Source: an uncultured Monoglobus sp.
Lineage (GTDB): Bacteria; Bacillota; Clostridia; Monoglobales; Monoglobaceae
Direction: 5' to 3'
Assembly (NCBI GenBank): GCA_947630135.1
Contig: CANRGH010000013.1
Location: 1-60,551, forward strand
DNA: 60,551 nt
Shown: piece after piece, positions 15,957 through 23,855 of the stretch
Numbering within the stretch: position 1 is the first letter of the stretch
Layout: every line of letters begins with the position of its first letter
Notes under the pieces: generated by a model
Databases searched by the model: none
What the model saw: the letters and a program-made list of their open reading frames with translations, nothing else
What the model was told of the DNA's origin: nothing
Program-made: the position numbers and the translations under genes

Positions 15957-16245
15957 ATATTTTGACCCCTTTTGCGCTGATTTCTGATGATATTCTTGAA
16001 TCGGGTATAATATGCGTCACGTCAAAAACGTCTACCTCTTTATCGAGCGCGGTTCGGATCGCCTCGATAAGGTCAACAAATTTAAGCCCTCTGAGCCCGC
16101 TGTCGAGCAGCAGATCCACGTCGCTGTTTTCGTTCGCGGCTCCGCTGACATAAGAGCCGAAAAGCACAGCGCTTTTAACGCCGTAATCTTTGAGAACGGG
16201 ATTGAGCGCCGTTTTTATATCGCCGACCGAATAAACTTTTGACAT
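15946..16245 (-). CDS. MntA-like minimal nucleotidyltransferase antitoxin
   Basis: The 99-residue protein is a minimal nucleotidyltransferase with the G-S-x10-D-x-D signature (G30, S31, D42, D44 in GSYVSGAANENSDVDLLLDS) and a third acidic position in KEVDVFDV. In the MntA-HepT system this enzyme adds AMP groups to the toxin and silences it. The ATG follows CGAGGTGAT. The order here, antitoxin first, matches the canonical pairs. No promoter was assigned with confidence; the gap to the upstream methyltransferase gene is 32 bases. Confidence 0.88.
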   Translation of the reverse strand: MSKVYSVGDIKTALNPVLKDYGVKSAVLFGSYVSGAANENSDVDLLLDSGLRGLKFVDLIEAIRTALDKEVDVFDVTHIIPDSRISSEISAKGVKIYEE

Positions 16246-16277
16246 ATTATCACCTCGGGTATATTGTATCAGATTTT

Positions 16278-17444
16278 TTATAAAATATCAACCGCCTGTT
16301 TCACCAACAAACGATACAAGGTCGGGTTGAAATTAAATTCCTTTATCAGCGCTTCGGCGCGTTTGAGCGACTCTTCGCGTTTCTGCTTCGGGGTGTTCCG
16401 CTTCACCGCGCGGATCAGCAGATTTTTAGGCGAGTGGGAAAAATCCACAAACTCCAGCATCTGCACCTTATAGCCCATATACTCAAGCAGCTTGCCGCGG
16501 ATCGCGTCGGTGGCGAGAGCCGAGAACCGCTCCTTGATCAGGCCGTAGTCGGTAAGCGCCAACAGCTCGTCGGTTTTTATCTGGCCGTTCAGCTCGTGCT
16601 GGCAGCAGGGCACCGAGATTATGCGCTCCGCGCCCCACGAGACCGCGTTATACAGCGCGTAGTCCGTCGCCGTGTCGCAGGCATGGAGAGCGATCACCAT
16701 GTCGGGCTTTGCCTTAGGCTTATATCCGTTTATGTCGCCGACCTCGAACGAAAGATTTTCATAACCGTATTTTTCGGCGAGCGCGCCGCATTTTTTGATC
16801 ACGTCAGCTTTGAGATCAAGCCACGTGATATTCGCCTTGATCCCCTTGACCTCGGTCAGGTAATAATACACCACAAACGTCAGATACGACTTGCCGCAGC
16901 CGAAGTCGATCACGTTAAGCTCCTTTGGCGGATCGCCGCCCAGAGCGTCGTCTATTATCTCGACAAAGCGGTTGATCTGGCGGTACTTGTCATACATCGC
17001 GCTGACGACGTGGCCGTCCTTTGTCATAACTCCCAGATCGACCAGCGGCGGGATCTCCCCGCCGCCGCCCAATATATATTTCTTTTGGCGGTTATTGCCC
17101 TTGGCGCCGACAGGCTTCTTTTTATCGGCGAGCCGTTTTTTGGTGAGCGACGTTTTGCCCTTTTTTGAGACCTTCAGCAGGTAATACGCGCTTTCGTTCC
17201 ACGCGTCAAGCTGGCGGAAGCCGCCCTCGGCCATTATCCGCTCCGCCTCGGCCGCTATATCCGCCTTTTCAACGTTTTTGTGGAAAGCCTGCTTTTCGGT
17301 GAACGTCTCGATCTGGTATTTTTCGGCCCCGCCAATGCTTTTGAGCGTTATCACAGCCTTTTTTATTTCCGCCGATTTTTTCGCGGGATTGCTTATCACG
17401 GCCCGCGTTATGCCGCCGCCGAAAACCGCTCCTATATATTCCAT
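16278..17444 (-). CDS. Class I SAM-dependent methyltransferase (Methyltransf_32-like)
   Basis: The 388-residue protein has an N-terminal region of about 150 residues with a basic patch (KKKPVGAKGNNRQKKY) and a C-terminal Rossmann methyltransferase domain with motif I VIDFGCGKSYLTFV and ALHACDTATDYALYNAV. The Cys pair in ISVPCCQHELNG occupies the region of the catalytic motif in the Methyltransf_32 group. RNA may be the substrate given the basic patch, but this is inference. The ATG has TAGGAGGAGC upstream and begins 8 bases after the SDR gene stop, so the two are co-transcribed. Confidence 0.8.
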   Translation of the reverse strand: MEYIGAVFGGGITRAVISNPAKKSAEIKKAVITLKSIGGAEKYQIETFTEKQAFHKNVEKADIAAEAERIMAEGGFRQLDAWNESAYYLLKVSKKGKTSLTKKRLADKKKPVGAKGNNRQKKYILGGGGEIPPLVDLGVMTKDGHVVSAMYDKYRQINRFVEIIDDALGGDPPKELNVIDFGCGKSYLTFVVYYYLTEVKGIKANITWLDLKADVIKKCGALAEKYGYENLSFEVGDINGYKPKAKPDMVIALHACDTATDYALYNAVSWGAERIISVPCCQHELNGQIKTDELLALTDYGLIKERFSALATDAIRGKLLEYMGYKVQMLEFVDFSHSPKNLLIRAVKRNTPKQKREESLKRAEALIKEFNFNPTLYRLLVKQAVDIL

Positions 17445-17452
17445 AGCTCCTC

Positions 17453-18163
17453 CTAAATCACAAATCCGCCGTTCACGCCTATCACCTGACCGGTGACAAA
17501 CCCGTTCTCATAAAGAAAATATGCCGCGTCCGCCACGTCTTCGGGGCTGCCGATCACGCCGAGCGGAGTTTCTTCTTTAAGCTCCTCCAAAGTCTCACCG
17601 TCGAGGCGGGCGTTCATGTCGGTGTCGATCACGCCGGGCGCTATGCAGTTGACGCGTATGCCCGACGGCCCAAGCTCCTTGGCGAGCGCCTTGGTGAGGC
17701 CGATAAGCCCCGCCTTTGACGCGGAATACGCCGCCTCGCAGGACGCGCCGACCTGCCCCCACATTGAGGAAATGTTTATCACGCAGCCGCGGCCCGCCGC
17801 GATCATCGGCCTGATCAGGCTTTTGGTAACGCGGAACGCGCCGCCTAAGTTTATGTTCATGAGGCTTTGCCATTCGGCCTCGCTCATATCGGTGAGCAGG
17901 CCGAAATAAGCTATCCCCGCGTTGTTTACGATAACGTCAAGCGCGCCATGCTCCGCGGTTATCTTCTCCGCCATGGCGGCGACCTGCTCAGGGCTCCCCA
18001 CGTCGGCGCGGACCGCGATCCCGCCCGTCTCGGCGGCGAGAGCCTTTGCCCGCGCTTCCGAATTGTTATAGTTAATTATCACCCGAAAGCCTTCCTTCGC
18101 GAAGCGGCGCGCTGTCGCCGCGCCAATCCCGCGCGAGCCTCCGGTTATCAATGCGGTTTTCAT
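17453..18163 (-). CDS. SDR-family oxidoreductase (FabG/YmfI-like)
   Basis: The 236-residue short-chain dehydrogenase has the NAD(P)-binding TGGSRGIGAATAR, the NNAG motif (VIVNNAGIAYFG), catalytic Ser in NISSMWGQVG and the Y-x3-K in YSASKAGLIGLTKAL. NADPH is likely from the Arg after the Gly motif. The ISSMWGQVGAS and APGVIDTDMNARL segments resemble the YmfI group, which in B. subtilis completes the 5-aminopentanol modification of EF-P. FabG-type beta-ketoacyl reductase remains an alternative because no fatty-acid genes or efp are in the window to decide. Confidence 0.82.
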   Translation of the reverse strand: MKTALITGGSRGIGAATARRFAKEGFRVIINYNNSEARAKALAAETGGIAVRADVGSPEQVAAMAEKITAEHGALDVIVNNAGIAYFGLLTDMSEAEWQSLMNINLGGAFRVTKSLIRPMIAAGRGCVINISSMWGQVGASCEAAYSASKAGLIGLTKALAKELGPSGIRVNCIAPGVIDTDMNARLDGETLEELKEETPLGVIGSPEDVADAAYFLYENGFVTGQVIGVNGGFVI

Positions 18164-18183
18164 GCTTTTTCCTCTTTTAAACA

Positions 18184-18213
18184 GCCGCGGCGTTTCACAG
18201 GAAACGCCGCGGC
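18184..18213 (-). terminator. Hairpin between lysC and the SDR gene
   Basis: A 13-bp perfect stem (18184-18196 with 18201-18213) lies just after the lysC stop codon; the T-run that follows (TGTTTAAAA) is weak, so partial read-through into the SDR gene is likely. Confidence 0.6.
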
Positions 18214-18221
18214 AAATTATC

Positions 18222-19427
18222 TCAGCCTATAAATCTGTCGTGTATTACTCTCACCGCTTTTTCGGCGTTTTCAAGCTTGATCAGAACCGACACCTTGATC
18301 TCGGATGTGGCGATCATATGGATGTTAATGTTGTTGTCATAGAGCGCCTCGAACATTTTCGCCGCCACGCCCGGGTTGTTTACCATGCCCGCGCCCACGA
18401 TCGAAACCTTTGAAAGATCGTCTCTGTGGTCAAGCTTCTCATATTTCAAAACGTCCTTAAGGCCCTCGAGGACCTCAAGGGTTTTCGGCTCATTCTCGCG
18501 AGTGACGGTGAAGGCTATGTCCTTCGTGCCGCCGCGTCCGACCGACTGGAGTATCATATCAACGTTTATATGCTCCTTGGCGAGCTCGGAGAATATTCTG
18601 AACGCCACACCGGGGGTGTGCTGAAGTCCTATCACGCCTATTCTCGCCACGTCGTTGTCGCGCGTCACGCCTCTTATCAACATTTTTTCCATATTAACTA
18701 CCTCCTTAACAATAGTGCCCGGAACTTTCTCAAAGCTTGATCTTACCTCAAGCTTCACGTTATACTTTTTCGCCATCTCGACGCTTCGGTTGTGAAGCAC
18801 GTTGGCGCCGAGGCTGGCAAGCTCCAGCATCTCGTCGTAGGTTATCTCGTCAAGCTTTTTCGCGTTTTCGCATATCCGCGGATCGGCGGTGTAAACGCCG
18901 TCAACATCGGTGTATATCTCGCACTTGTCGGCATGCAGCGCCGCCGCTATCGCGACCGCCGAGGTGTCGCTGCCGCCCCGGCCCAGAGTGGTTATGTCGT
19001 CATATTTGTTAAGGCCCTGAAAGCCCGCCACGACCACTATGCGCTTTTTGTCGATCGCCCTGCGCATGCGCTCGGTGTCAATGTTCTTTATTCGGGCGCC
19101 GCCCGACACGCTGTTGGTGTTAAAACCCGCCTGCCAGCCGGTGAGCGAGATAACCGGACAGCCTATCCTCTCGATCGCCATCGCGAGGAGCGCTATCGAA
19201 ATCTGCTCTCCGCTTGAGAGCAGCATATCGAGCTCGCGCTTTGAGGCGTTCGGATTGATCTCGTTCGCTTTCTCGATAAGATCGTCGGTTGTGTCTCCCT
19301 GCGCGGACACGACCACGACCACCTGATTTCCCGCCTTATATGTTTCGGTTACGCGCTCCGCAACGTTCATGACTTTGGCCGCGTCGGCCACGGAGCTGCC
19401 TCCGAATTTCTGTACTATAAGTGCCAA
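18222..19427 (-). CDS. lysC: Aspartate kinase
   Basis: The 401-residue monofunctional aspartokinase phosphorylates aspartate, the first step to lysine, threonine and methionine. The kinase domain begins VQKFGGSSVADAAKVMNVAE; LGRGGSDTSAVAIAAAL binds substrate. Two C-terminal ACT domains (from about residue 265) carry allosteric control (VSIVGAGMVNNPGVAAKMFE). Start is TTG with GGGAGG seven bases upstream; no in-frame ATG gives a complete kinase N-terminus. It is last in DUF1015-hom-thrB-lysC, so the operon covers aspartate to threonine except asd and thrC, which are not in the window. Confidence 0.95.
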   Translation of the reverse strand: MALIVQKFGGSSVADAAKVMNVAERVTETYKAGNQVVVVVSAQGDTTDDLIEKANEINPNASKRELDMLLSSGEQISIALLAMAIERIGCPVISLTGWQAGFNTNSVSGGARIKNIDTERMRRAIDKKRIVVVAGFQGLNKYDDITTLGRGGSDTSAVAIAAALHADKCEIYTDVDGVYTADPRICENAKKLDEITYDEMLELASLGANVLHNRSVEMAKKYNVKLEVRSSFEKVPGTIVKEVVNMEKMLIRGVTRDNDVARIGVIGLQHTPGVAFRIFSELAKEHINVDMILQSVGRGGTKDIAFTVTRENEPKTLEVLEGLKDVLKYEKLDHRDDLSKVSIVGAGMVNNPGVAAKMFEALYDNNINIHMIATSEIKVSVLIKLENAEKAVRVIHDRFIG

Positions 19428-19457
19428 AAATATCCCTCCCGGTTTGTACTTAGCTTT

Positions 19458-20366
19458 TTAATTATTCTCAAGTATGCACGCGCCCACATTGTCGGGCTCA
19501 AGCATATAGAGCTTCCATTCCTTCATTTTGCTCAAAAGTATGCCGCTTATCTCGCAGGCGAACCTTTTGTTTGACTTGTCAACGATCGCAATGATCGTCG
19601 GGCCCGCGCCGCTTAGATAAACTCCGAGCGCGCCCTTTAAATAGCACAGCCGAAACAGGCTGTCCATGTTCGGGATAAGCCGCTTTCTGTAGTTCTGGTG
19701 GAGCTTGTCTCCCACCGCGGTGCGTATGTTCTCATACTTGCCCGTGATCAGGCTCGCCGCCAGCAAAGCGCTGTGGCCCACGTTGTATGCCGCGTCGTTA
19801 TGCGGGACCGACTTTGGAAGCACCTCGCGCGATTTTTTTGTCTGGAGATAAAAATCCGGGACAAGCGCTGCGAAAGCGAGCTTGTCGGCGTCGAGCTCGG
19901 TCTTGACATATCTGACCGAGTGCTTCGTCATAACGTTGACCGTGAACCCGCCCACCATGGCGGGCGTCACGTTGTCGGGGTGCCCCTCGATCTCCGCCGC
20001 GAGGCGCAGCATTTCCTCGAGGCTGAGCTTGTCGCCGCACAGCTTGTTCGCCGCGACGACCCCGCCCACAATTCCAGCGCTGCTGCTGCCGAGACCGCGG
20101 GTTATCATTATGTTGTTCTCAAGCGTGAGTTTGAGGCCGGGATATTTGTGTCCGGTCAGGTCAAACACCCGCTTCATTGATCTGTAAATCAGGTTTTCCT
20201 CGTCCTTGGGCAGGAAATCGGCGGACTCGTCAAGAATATCTATCTCAAGCCGCCCGCTGTCGTTTTCCTCGGCGGTCACATAGTTATAAAGGCCGAGGGC
20301 AATGCCCATGCTGTCAAAGCCCGCGCCCATGTTCGCCGAAGTGGCGGGAATTCTGACCTTAACCAT
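19458..20366 (-). CDS. thrB: Homoserine kinase
   Basis: The 302-residue GHMP-family kinase makes O-phosphohomoserine. It begins VKVRIPATSANMGAGFDSMG and has the GHMP Gly/Ser loop TRGLGSSSAGIVGGVVAAN and the C-terminal GVYLSGAGPTIIAIVD. Length is standard. Its ATG lies one base from the hom stop codon, so translation is probably coupled. Confidence 0.96.
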   Translation of the reverse strand: MVKVRIPATSANMGAGFDSMGIALGLYNYVTAEENDSGRLEIDILDESADFLPKDEENLIYRSMKRVFDLTGHKYPGLKLTLENNIMITRGLGSSSAGIVGGVVAANKLCGDKLSLEEMLRLAAEIEGHPDNVTPAMVGGFTVNVMTKHSVRYVKTELDADKLAFAALVPDFYLQTKKSREVLPKSVPHNDAAYNVGHSALLAASLITGKYENIRTAVGDKLHQNYRKRLIPNMDSLFRLCYLKGALGVYLSGAGPTIIAIVDKSNKRFACEISGILLSKMKEWKLYMLEPDNVGACILENN

Positions 20367-20367
20367 T

Positions 20368-21588
20368 TTATTCAGCCACCAATCTTATCTTGCTCAATAC
20401 ATTATACGCGCCGAGGCCGTTTTCGTCCTCAAGCATCTTTTCAAGACCGTTTTCCGAAACCTCGGGCGTGACGACCGCAAACTCGTCCTCATAGCCCTCG
20501 CCCAGGGTATAGACCTCGTAGCCCTTGCCCGAGAAATCCTCCGCATTGCCGCCGGTCAGTCTTAAATAGAAGCGGGCGGTCAGGTTCTTCGCGTCAAGCA
20601 GATATCCGTCGCGGCCCTGCTCCCAGCCGAGGTTTACTCTGCTGTTTTTGTGCTTCACCGCGTCAACGATATCCGAAAGCACCGCGCTCGCCGTGGGCAG
20701 CGCGCCCGCGCCGCGGCCATAGAACATAACGTCGCCCAGGCCGTCGCCGCGCACCATAATTCCGTTAAACACATCGTCAATGCCCGCGAGCGGATGTCCC
20801 AGGGGCAGGATCGCGGGGCAGACCATAGCGTAAACGCCGCCCTCCGCTCTTGACGTTATGCCAAGAAGCTTCACGACCGAGCCGAACTTTGCCGCGTATT
20901 TCACGTCCTCAAGAGTTATCTTTGTTATTCCCTCGCAGGGGATCTCCTCGCTGTCAACGTAGGTTCCGAACGCGAGAGACGCCAGTATCGCGATCTTGCG
21001 GCAGGTGTCATGGCCCTCAACGTCGGCCGTCGGATCCTTCTCGGCGTAGCCCTTTTCCTGCGCGCCCTTCAGCGCGTCCTCAAACGTGGCTCCCTCTTTT
21101 ATCATCTGCGTTAAGATATAGTTTGTCGTTCCGTTTAAAATTCCGTAAATGTCCGTGAGCTCATTGGCCGAAAGGCTGGTGTAGAGCGGGCGGATTATCG
21201 GGATGCCGCCGCCCACGCTGGCCTCGAACAGATAGCTCACGCCGTTTTCCTTGGCGACCTTTAAAAGCTCGGTTCCGTGCTTTGCCACAAGCTCTTTGTT
21301 GGAGGTGACAACGCTCTTTCCCGCGAGCAGCAGCTTTTTGGTATACTCATACGCGGGCTTGGTTCCGCCCATGACCTCGGCCACAACGCCGATCTCGGGG
21401 TCGTTTAATATATCGTTAAAGTCCTTGGTAAAGCATTTGTAGGGACTGTCGGGGAAATCTCTGAGGTCGAGTATTCTCGCGATCTCGATCTCCTCGCCGC
21501 ATCTGCGCTTTATCGACTCCGCGTTGGTCGCGACAAGCTCACCCACGCCGCCTCCGACAACGCCAAATCCCATAATTCCTATTTTCAT
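20368..21588 (-). CDS. hom: Homoserine dehydrogenase
   Basis: The 406-residue enzyme reduces aspartate semialdehyde to homoserine. It has the Rossmann start KIGIMGFGVVGGGVGELVAT, the family signature region YGILNGTTNYILTQMIKEGA followed by AQEKGYAEKDPTADVEGHDT, and a C-terminal ACT domain (about 320-406) for feedback control. The ATG follows GGAGGTAGACCAA, 27 bases after the DUF1015 gene. Confidence 0.96.
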   Translation of the reverse strand: MKIGIMGFGVVGGGVGELVATNAESIKRRCGEEIEIARILDLRDFPDSPYKCFTKDFNDILNDPEIGVVAEVMGGTKPAYEYTKKLLLAGKSVVTSNKELVAKHGTELLKVAKENGVSYLFEASVGGGIPIIRPLYTSLSANELTDIYGILNGTTNYILTQMIKEGATFEDALKGAQEKGYAEKDPTADVEGHDTCRKIAILASLAFGTYVDSEEIPCEGITKITLEDVKYAAKFGSVVKLLGITSRAEGGVYAMVCPAILPLGHPLAGIDDVFNGIMVRGDGLGDVMFYGRGAGALPTASAVLSDIVDAVKHKNSRVNLGWEQGRDGYLLDAKNLTARFYLRLTGGNAEDFSGKGYEVYTLGEGYEDEFAVVTPEVSENGLEKMLEDENGLGAYNVLSKIRLVAE

Positions 21589-21615
21589 TTGGTCTACCTC
21601 CGATTCATAATAGCT

Positions 21616-22938
21616 TTAGTCAAATTTGTATATCACTATGCCGGTGACGAGCTTGGGCCAGAAATAGGTCGATTTCTGCGGCATTTTCTCGTTTGCCAGC
21701 GATATGTCCTTTATCTCCGAGATCTTCGTGGCGTTCATCAAAAACGAGCACTGGAACTCACCGTCCCTGACGCCGTTTACCGCCTCGTCCGCGTCCTTGG
21801 TGAACACCAGGCGGTCGCGGTCGGACTCGCGGTTCTCGTCAATATCGAAATACTTTTCAAGTATCAGCTTGTGGAGTATCGTCACGTCGAGATGCTTGTA
21901 GGCGTCGCTCTTGCCCTCGATCAGATCGTCCATAACGTGAACGTCCTTTATGTCAAGCGTGTAATAATAATCCTCGCCCGTGTAGAACGCCAGACGCTTC
22001 TCGTCGATTGTGTTCTCAAGCTTGGTCATGATTATATCCGCGTATTCGCCCTCGGTGATATAAATTTTCGAGGCGTTGAAATGGTCGGTCAGCATGCTGA
22101 TTATCATCTGCTCCGAAAAATTCTTGACGCCCCTTATAAGGCGGTGGGTCGGGAAAAGGAAGAGTCCGCTGTCGTCCATTGACGCAAGCATCATCATCGT
22201 GTAGTCATACGGCTGCGTTCCCGTCTCGGTGCCGTCGGCAAGGTGCCTCTCGCGTCTGTAATTCAGCGCCGTCTCGTACCTGTGGTGGCCGTCGGCAATG
22301 AAAAGCTGCTTGTTCTCAAACTTTTTGGATATGACGTTCAGCGTCGCGGGGTCCTTTATCACCCATATGTTCTGGATGACCTTATCCTGCGTGGTAAAGC
22401 TGAAATCGGGATCGCTGTCGGAGCACTCCGAAATTATGTCCGCTATCGCCTGATCGGGGTCCATGTACAACGAGTAAATCGGGCTCATGTTCGAGGCCGT
22501 GGCCTTCATCAGGCCCATTCTGTCGCGCTTCGGCTGATTGAGCGTCTCGGAATGGGGCATGATTATCTTTTTTGAAAACTCCTCAAGCTGCACAAGGGAA
22601 ATTATGCCCTTCAAAGAGTGCGACGGGGTCTCCTCGTCGACAAGGCTGAACATCTGCTCGTAAATATAAAACGCGGGCGCGTCCTCATAAACCAAAATCT
22701 GCTCCTCGATCCAATTTTTGAGGAAAGCCGCGCTGCGGGTATATTTGTTGTTCGTCTCGTCGTCGCTTTCAAAATCCATGCCGTAGTCGAGACGGATAAT
22801 ATTGTGCTCATCCTTGTTGTAAAGCTCCTGCTGCTGCTCGGGAGTTATAATATCATAAGGCGGAGCCGTGACCGCGTCAAGGTCACGGAATTTCTCCGGA
22901 TTATATCTGAGCCCTTTAAAAGGGATTACTTTTGCCAT
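21616..22938 (-). CDS. DUF1015 family protein
   Basis: This 440-residue protein matches the DUF1015 family (N-terminal AKVIPFKGLRYNPEKFRDL and AVTAPPYDIITPEQQQELY; central ADGHHRYETALNYR). The conserved His-rich ADGHHRYE motif resembles those of ParB-like/SerK-type proteins, so a phosphate- or nucleotide-handling activity is plausible but unproven. I chose the ATG at 22938 over 22947 because GAAAGG is better spaced for it. As first gene of the hom-thrB-lysC operon, a link to amino-acid metabolism is inferred. Confidence 0.85.
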   Translation of the reverse strand: MAKVIPFKGLRYNPEKFRDLDAVTAPPYDIITPEQQQELYNKDEHNIIRLDYGMDFESDDETNNKYTRSAAFLKNWIEEQILVYEDAPAFYIYEQMFSLVDEETPSHSLKGIISLVQLEEFSKKIIMPHSETLNQPKRDRMGLMKATASNMSPIYSLYMDPDQAIADIISECSDSDPDFSFTTQDKVIQNIWVIKDPATLNVISKKFENKQLFIADGHHRYETALNYRRERHLADGTETGTQPYDYTMMMLASMDDSGLFLFPTHRLIRGVKNFSEQMIISMLTDHFNASKIYITEGEYADIIMTKLENTIDEKRLAFYTGEDYYYTLDIKDVHVMDDLIEGKSDAYKHLDVTILHKLILEKYFDIDENRESDRDRLVFTKDADEAVNGVRDGEFQCSFLMNATKISEIKDISLANEKMPQKSTYFWPKLVTGIVIYKFD

Positions 22939-23028
22939 GTCTATCATCCTTTCGGAATTATAAATACGCCACGGGCGTCATAATAATTCATTCTTTGCCT
23001 AATTTTATCAGATAAAATATCACTTTAC

Positions 23029-23057
23029 ATGATACAATATATTGTCGGGCGCGTCAA
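23029..23057 (-). promoter_or_regulatory. Promoter of DUF1015-hom-thrB-lysC
   Basis: The minus strand reads TTGACG, a 17-base spacer, then TATCAT. About 85 bases of leader follow; I see no lysine riboswitch or T-box elements in it. Confidence 0.6.
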
Positions 23058-23216
23058 GCCGATTTTGCGTAAAATCATGTAAATATTTTCCCCGATTTTT
23101 TTGGATTTTTTATGTTTAATCTACAAATAATAATAGAGAAAAACAAAGAAATTAATAAAACTCAACGCCTGTTTGATAAACAAACAAAGTTTGAGCGAAA
23201 CGAAAGGAGAAACAAA

Positions 23217-23333
23217 ATGGGAAATTTCAGCACAGGCCTCATTCTCGGCGCGCTGCTGGGCGTCGGCCTCGCAATGATGGATAAGAAGGACGTTAAAAAA
23301 GCGAAAAAAATGATGCGCGGCATGCACATGTAA
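23217..23333 (+). CDS. Small hydrophobic protein of unknown function
   Basis: The 38-residue product has an N-terminal helix (TGLILGALLGVGLAMM) followed by a basic tail (DKKDVKKAKKMMRGMHM). It could be a single-pass or peripheral membrane peptide; it loosely resembles the start of YtxH-type proteins. The ATG at 23217 has AAAGGAGA upstream and a strong terminator follows directly, which supports it as a real short gene. I do not know its function. Confidence 0.7.
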   Translation: MGNFSTGLILGALLGVGLAMMDKKDVKKAKKMMRGMHM

Positions 23334-23340
23334 GAACTAA

Positions 23341-23378
23341 TCACGCGCGCGGCAGTGCCGCGCGCGTGATTTTTATTT
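23341..23378 (+). terminator. Terminator of the 38-residue protein gene
   Basis: A perfect GC-rich stem (23341-23353 with 23357-23369, 3-base loop) is followed by TTTTTATTTAT. Confidence 0.9.
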
Positions 23379-23855
23379 ATGATATGTAATGCCTTTTGAA
23401 ATCGTGAAGGCGCGGTAGATCTGCTCGAGCAGGATCACCCTCATCAATTGGTGGGGGAACGTCATTTTTGAAAAGCCGAGACGCATGTCCGAGCGCCGCT
23501 TTATCTCATCCGAAAGCCCCAGCGAGCCGCCGATTATAAACGCTATGCTTCCCGCGCCGCTCACCGCGAGGCGGTCCAGCTTTTCGGCCAGCTCCTCAGA
23601 GCTCATCTGAGCGCCCTCGACGCACAGCGAGATCACATACGCGCCCTTCGGTATCTTGCTTAATATCCGCACGCCCTCTTTTTGAAGAACCGCGCTTTTT
23701 TCTTTTTCGGAGGGCAAATCGGGCGTAGGCTCGTCTTTCACCTCGATTATTTTCAAAGAGCAGAAGCGGCTCAGGCGCTTCTCATACTCCCCTGCCGCTT
23801 CTCTTAAAAATTTTTCCTTTATTTTGCCCGCGCATATCAGCGTCACGTTAAGCAT
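23373..23855 (-). CDS. rlmH: 23S rRNA (pseudouridine-1915-N3) methyltransferase
   Basis: The 160-residue SPOUT methyltransferase acts on helix 69 of 23S rRNA. Features are [20 protein letters not shown] at the start, [15 protein letters not shown] (SAM-binding knot) and the C-terminal [20 protein letters not shown]. Length equals the family norm. It starts inside the end of ftsH (8-base overlap), indicating co-translation. Confidence 0.96.
   Translation of the reverse strand: MLNVTLICAGKIKEKFLREAAGEYEKRLSRFCSLKIIEVKDEPTPDLPSEKEKSAVLQKEGVRILSKIPKGAYVISLCVEGAQMSSEELAEKLDRLAVSGAGSIAFIIGGSLGLSDEIKRRSDMRLGFSKMTFPHQLMRVILLEQIYRAFTISKGITYHK

Noticed and set aside
22939..23110. Lysine riboswitch or T-box ahead of the hom-thrB-lysC operon
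   Set aside because: The leader is only about 85 bases and lacks the T-box sequence and lysine-element motifs.
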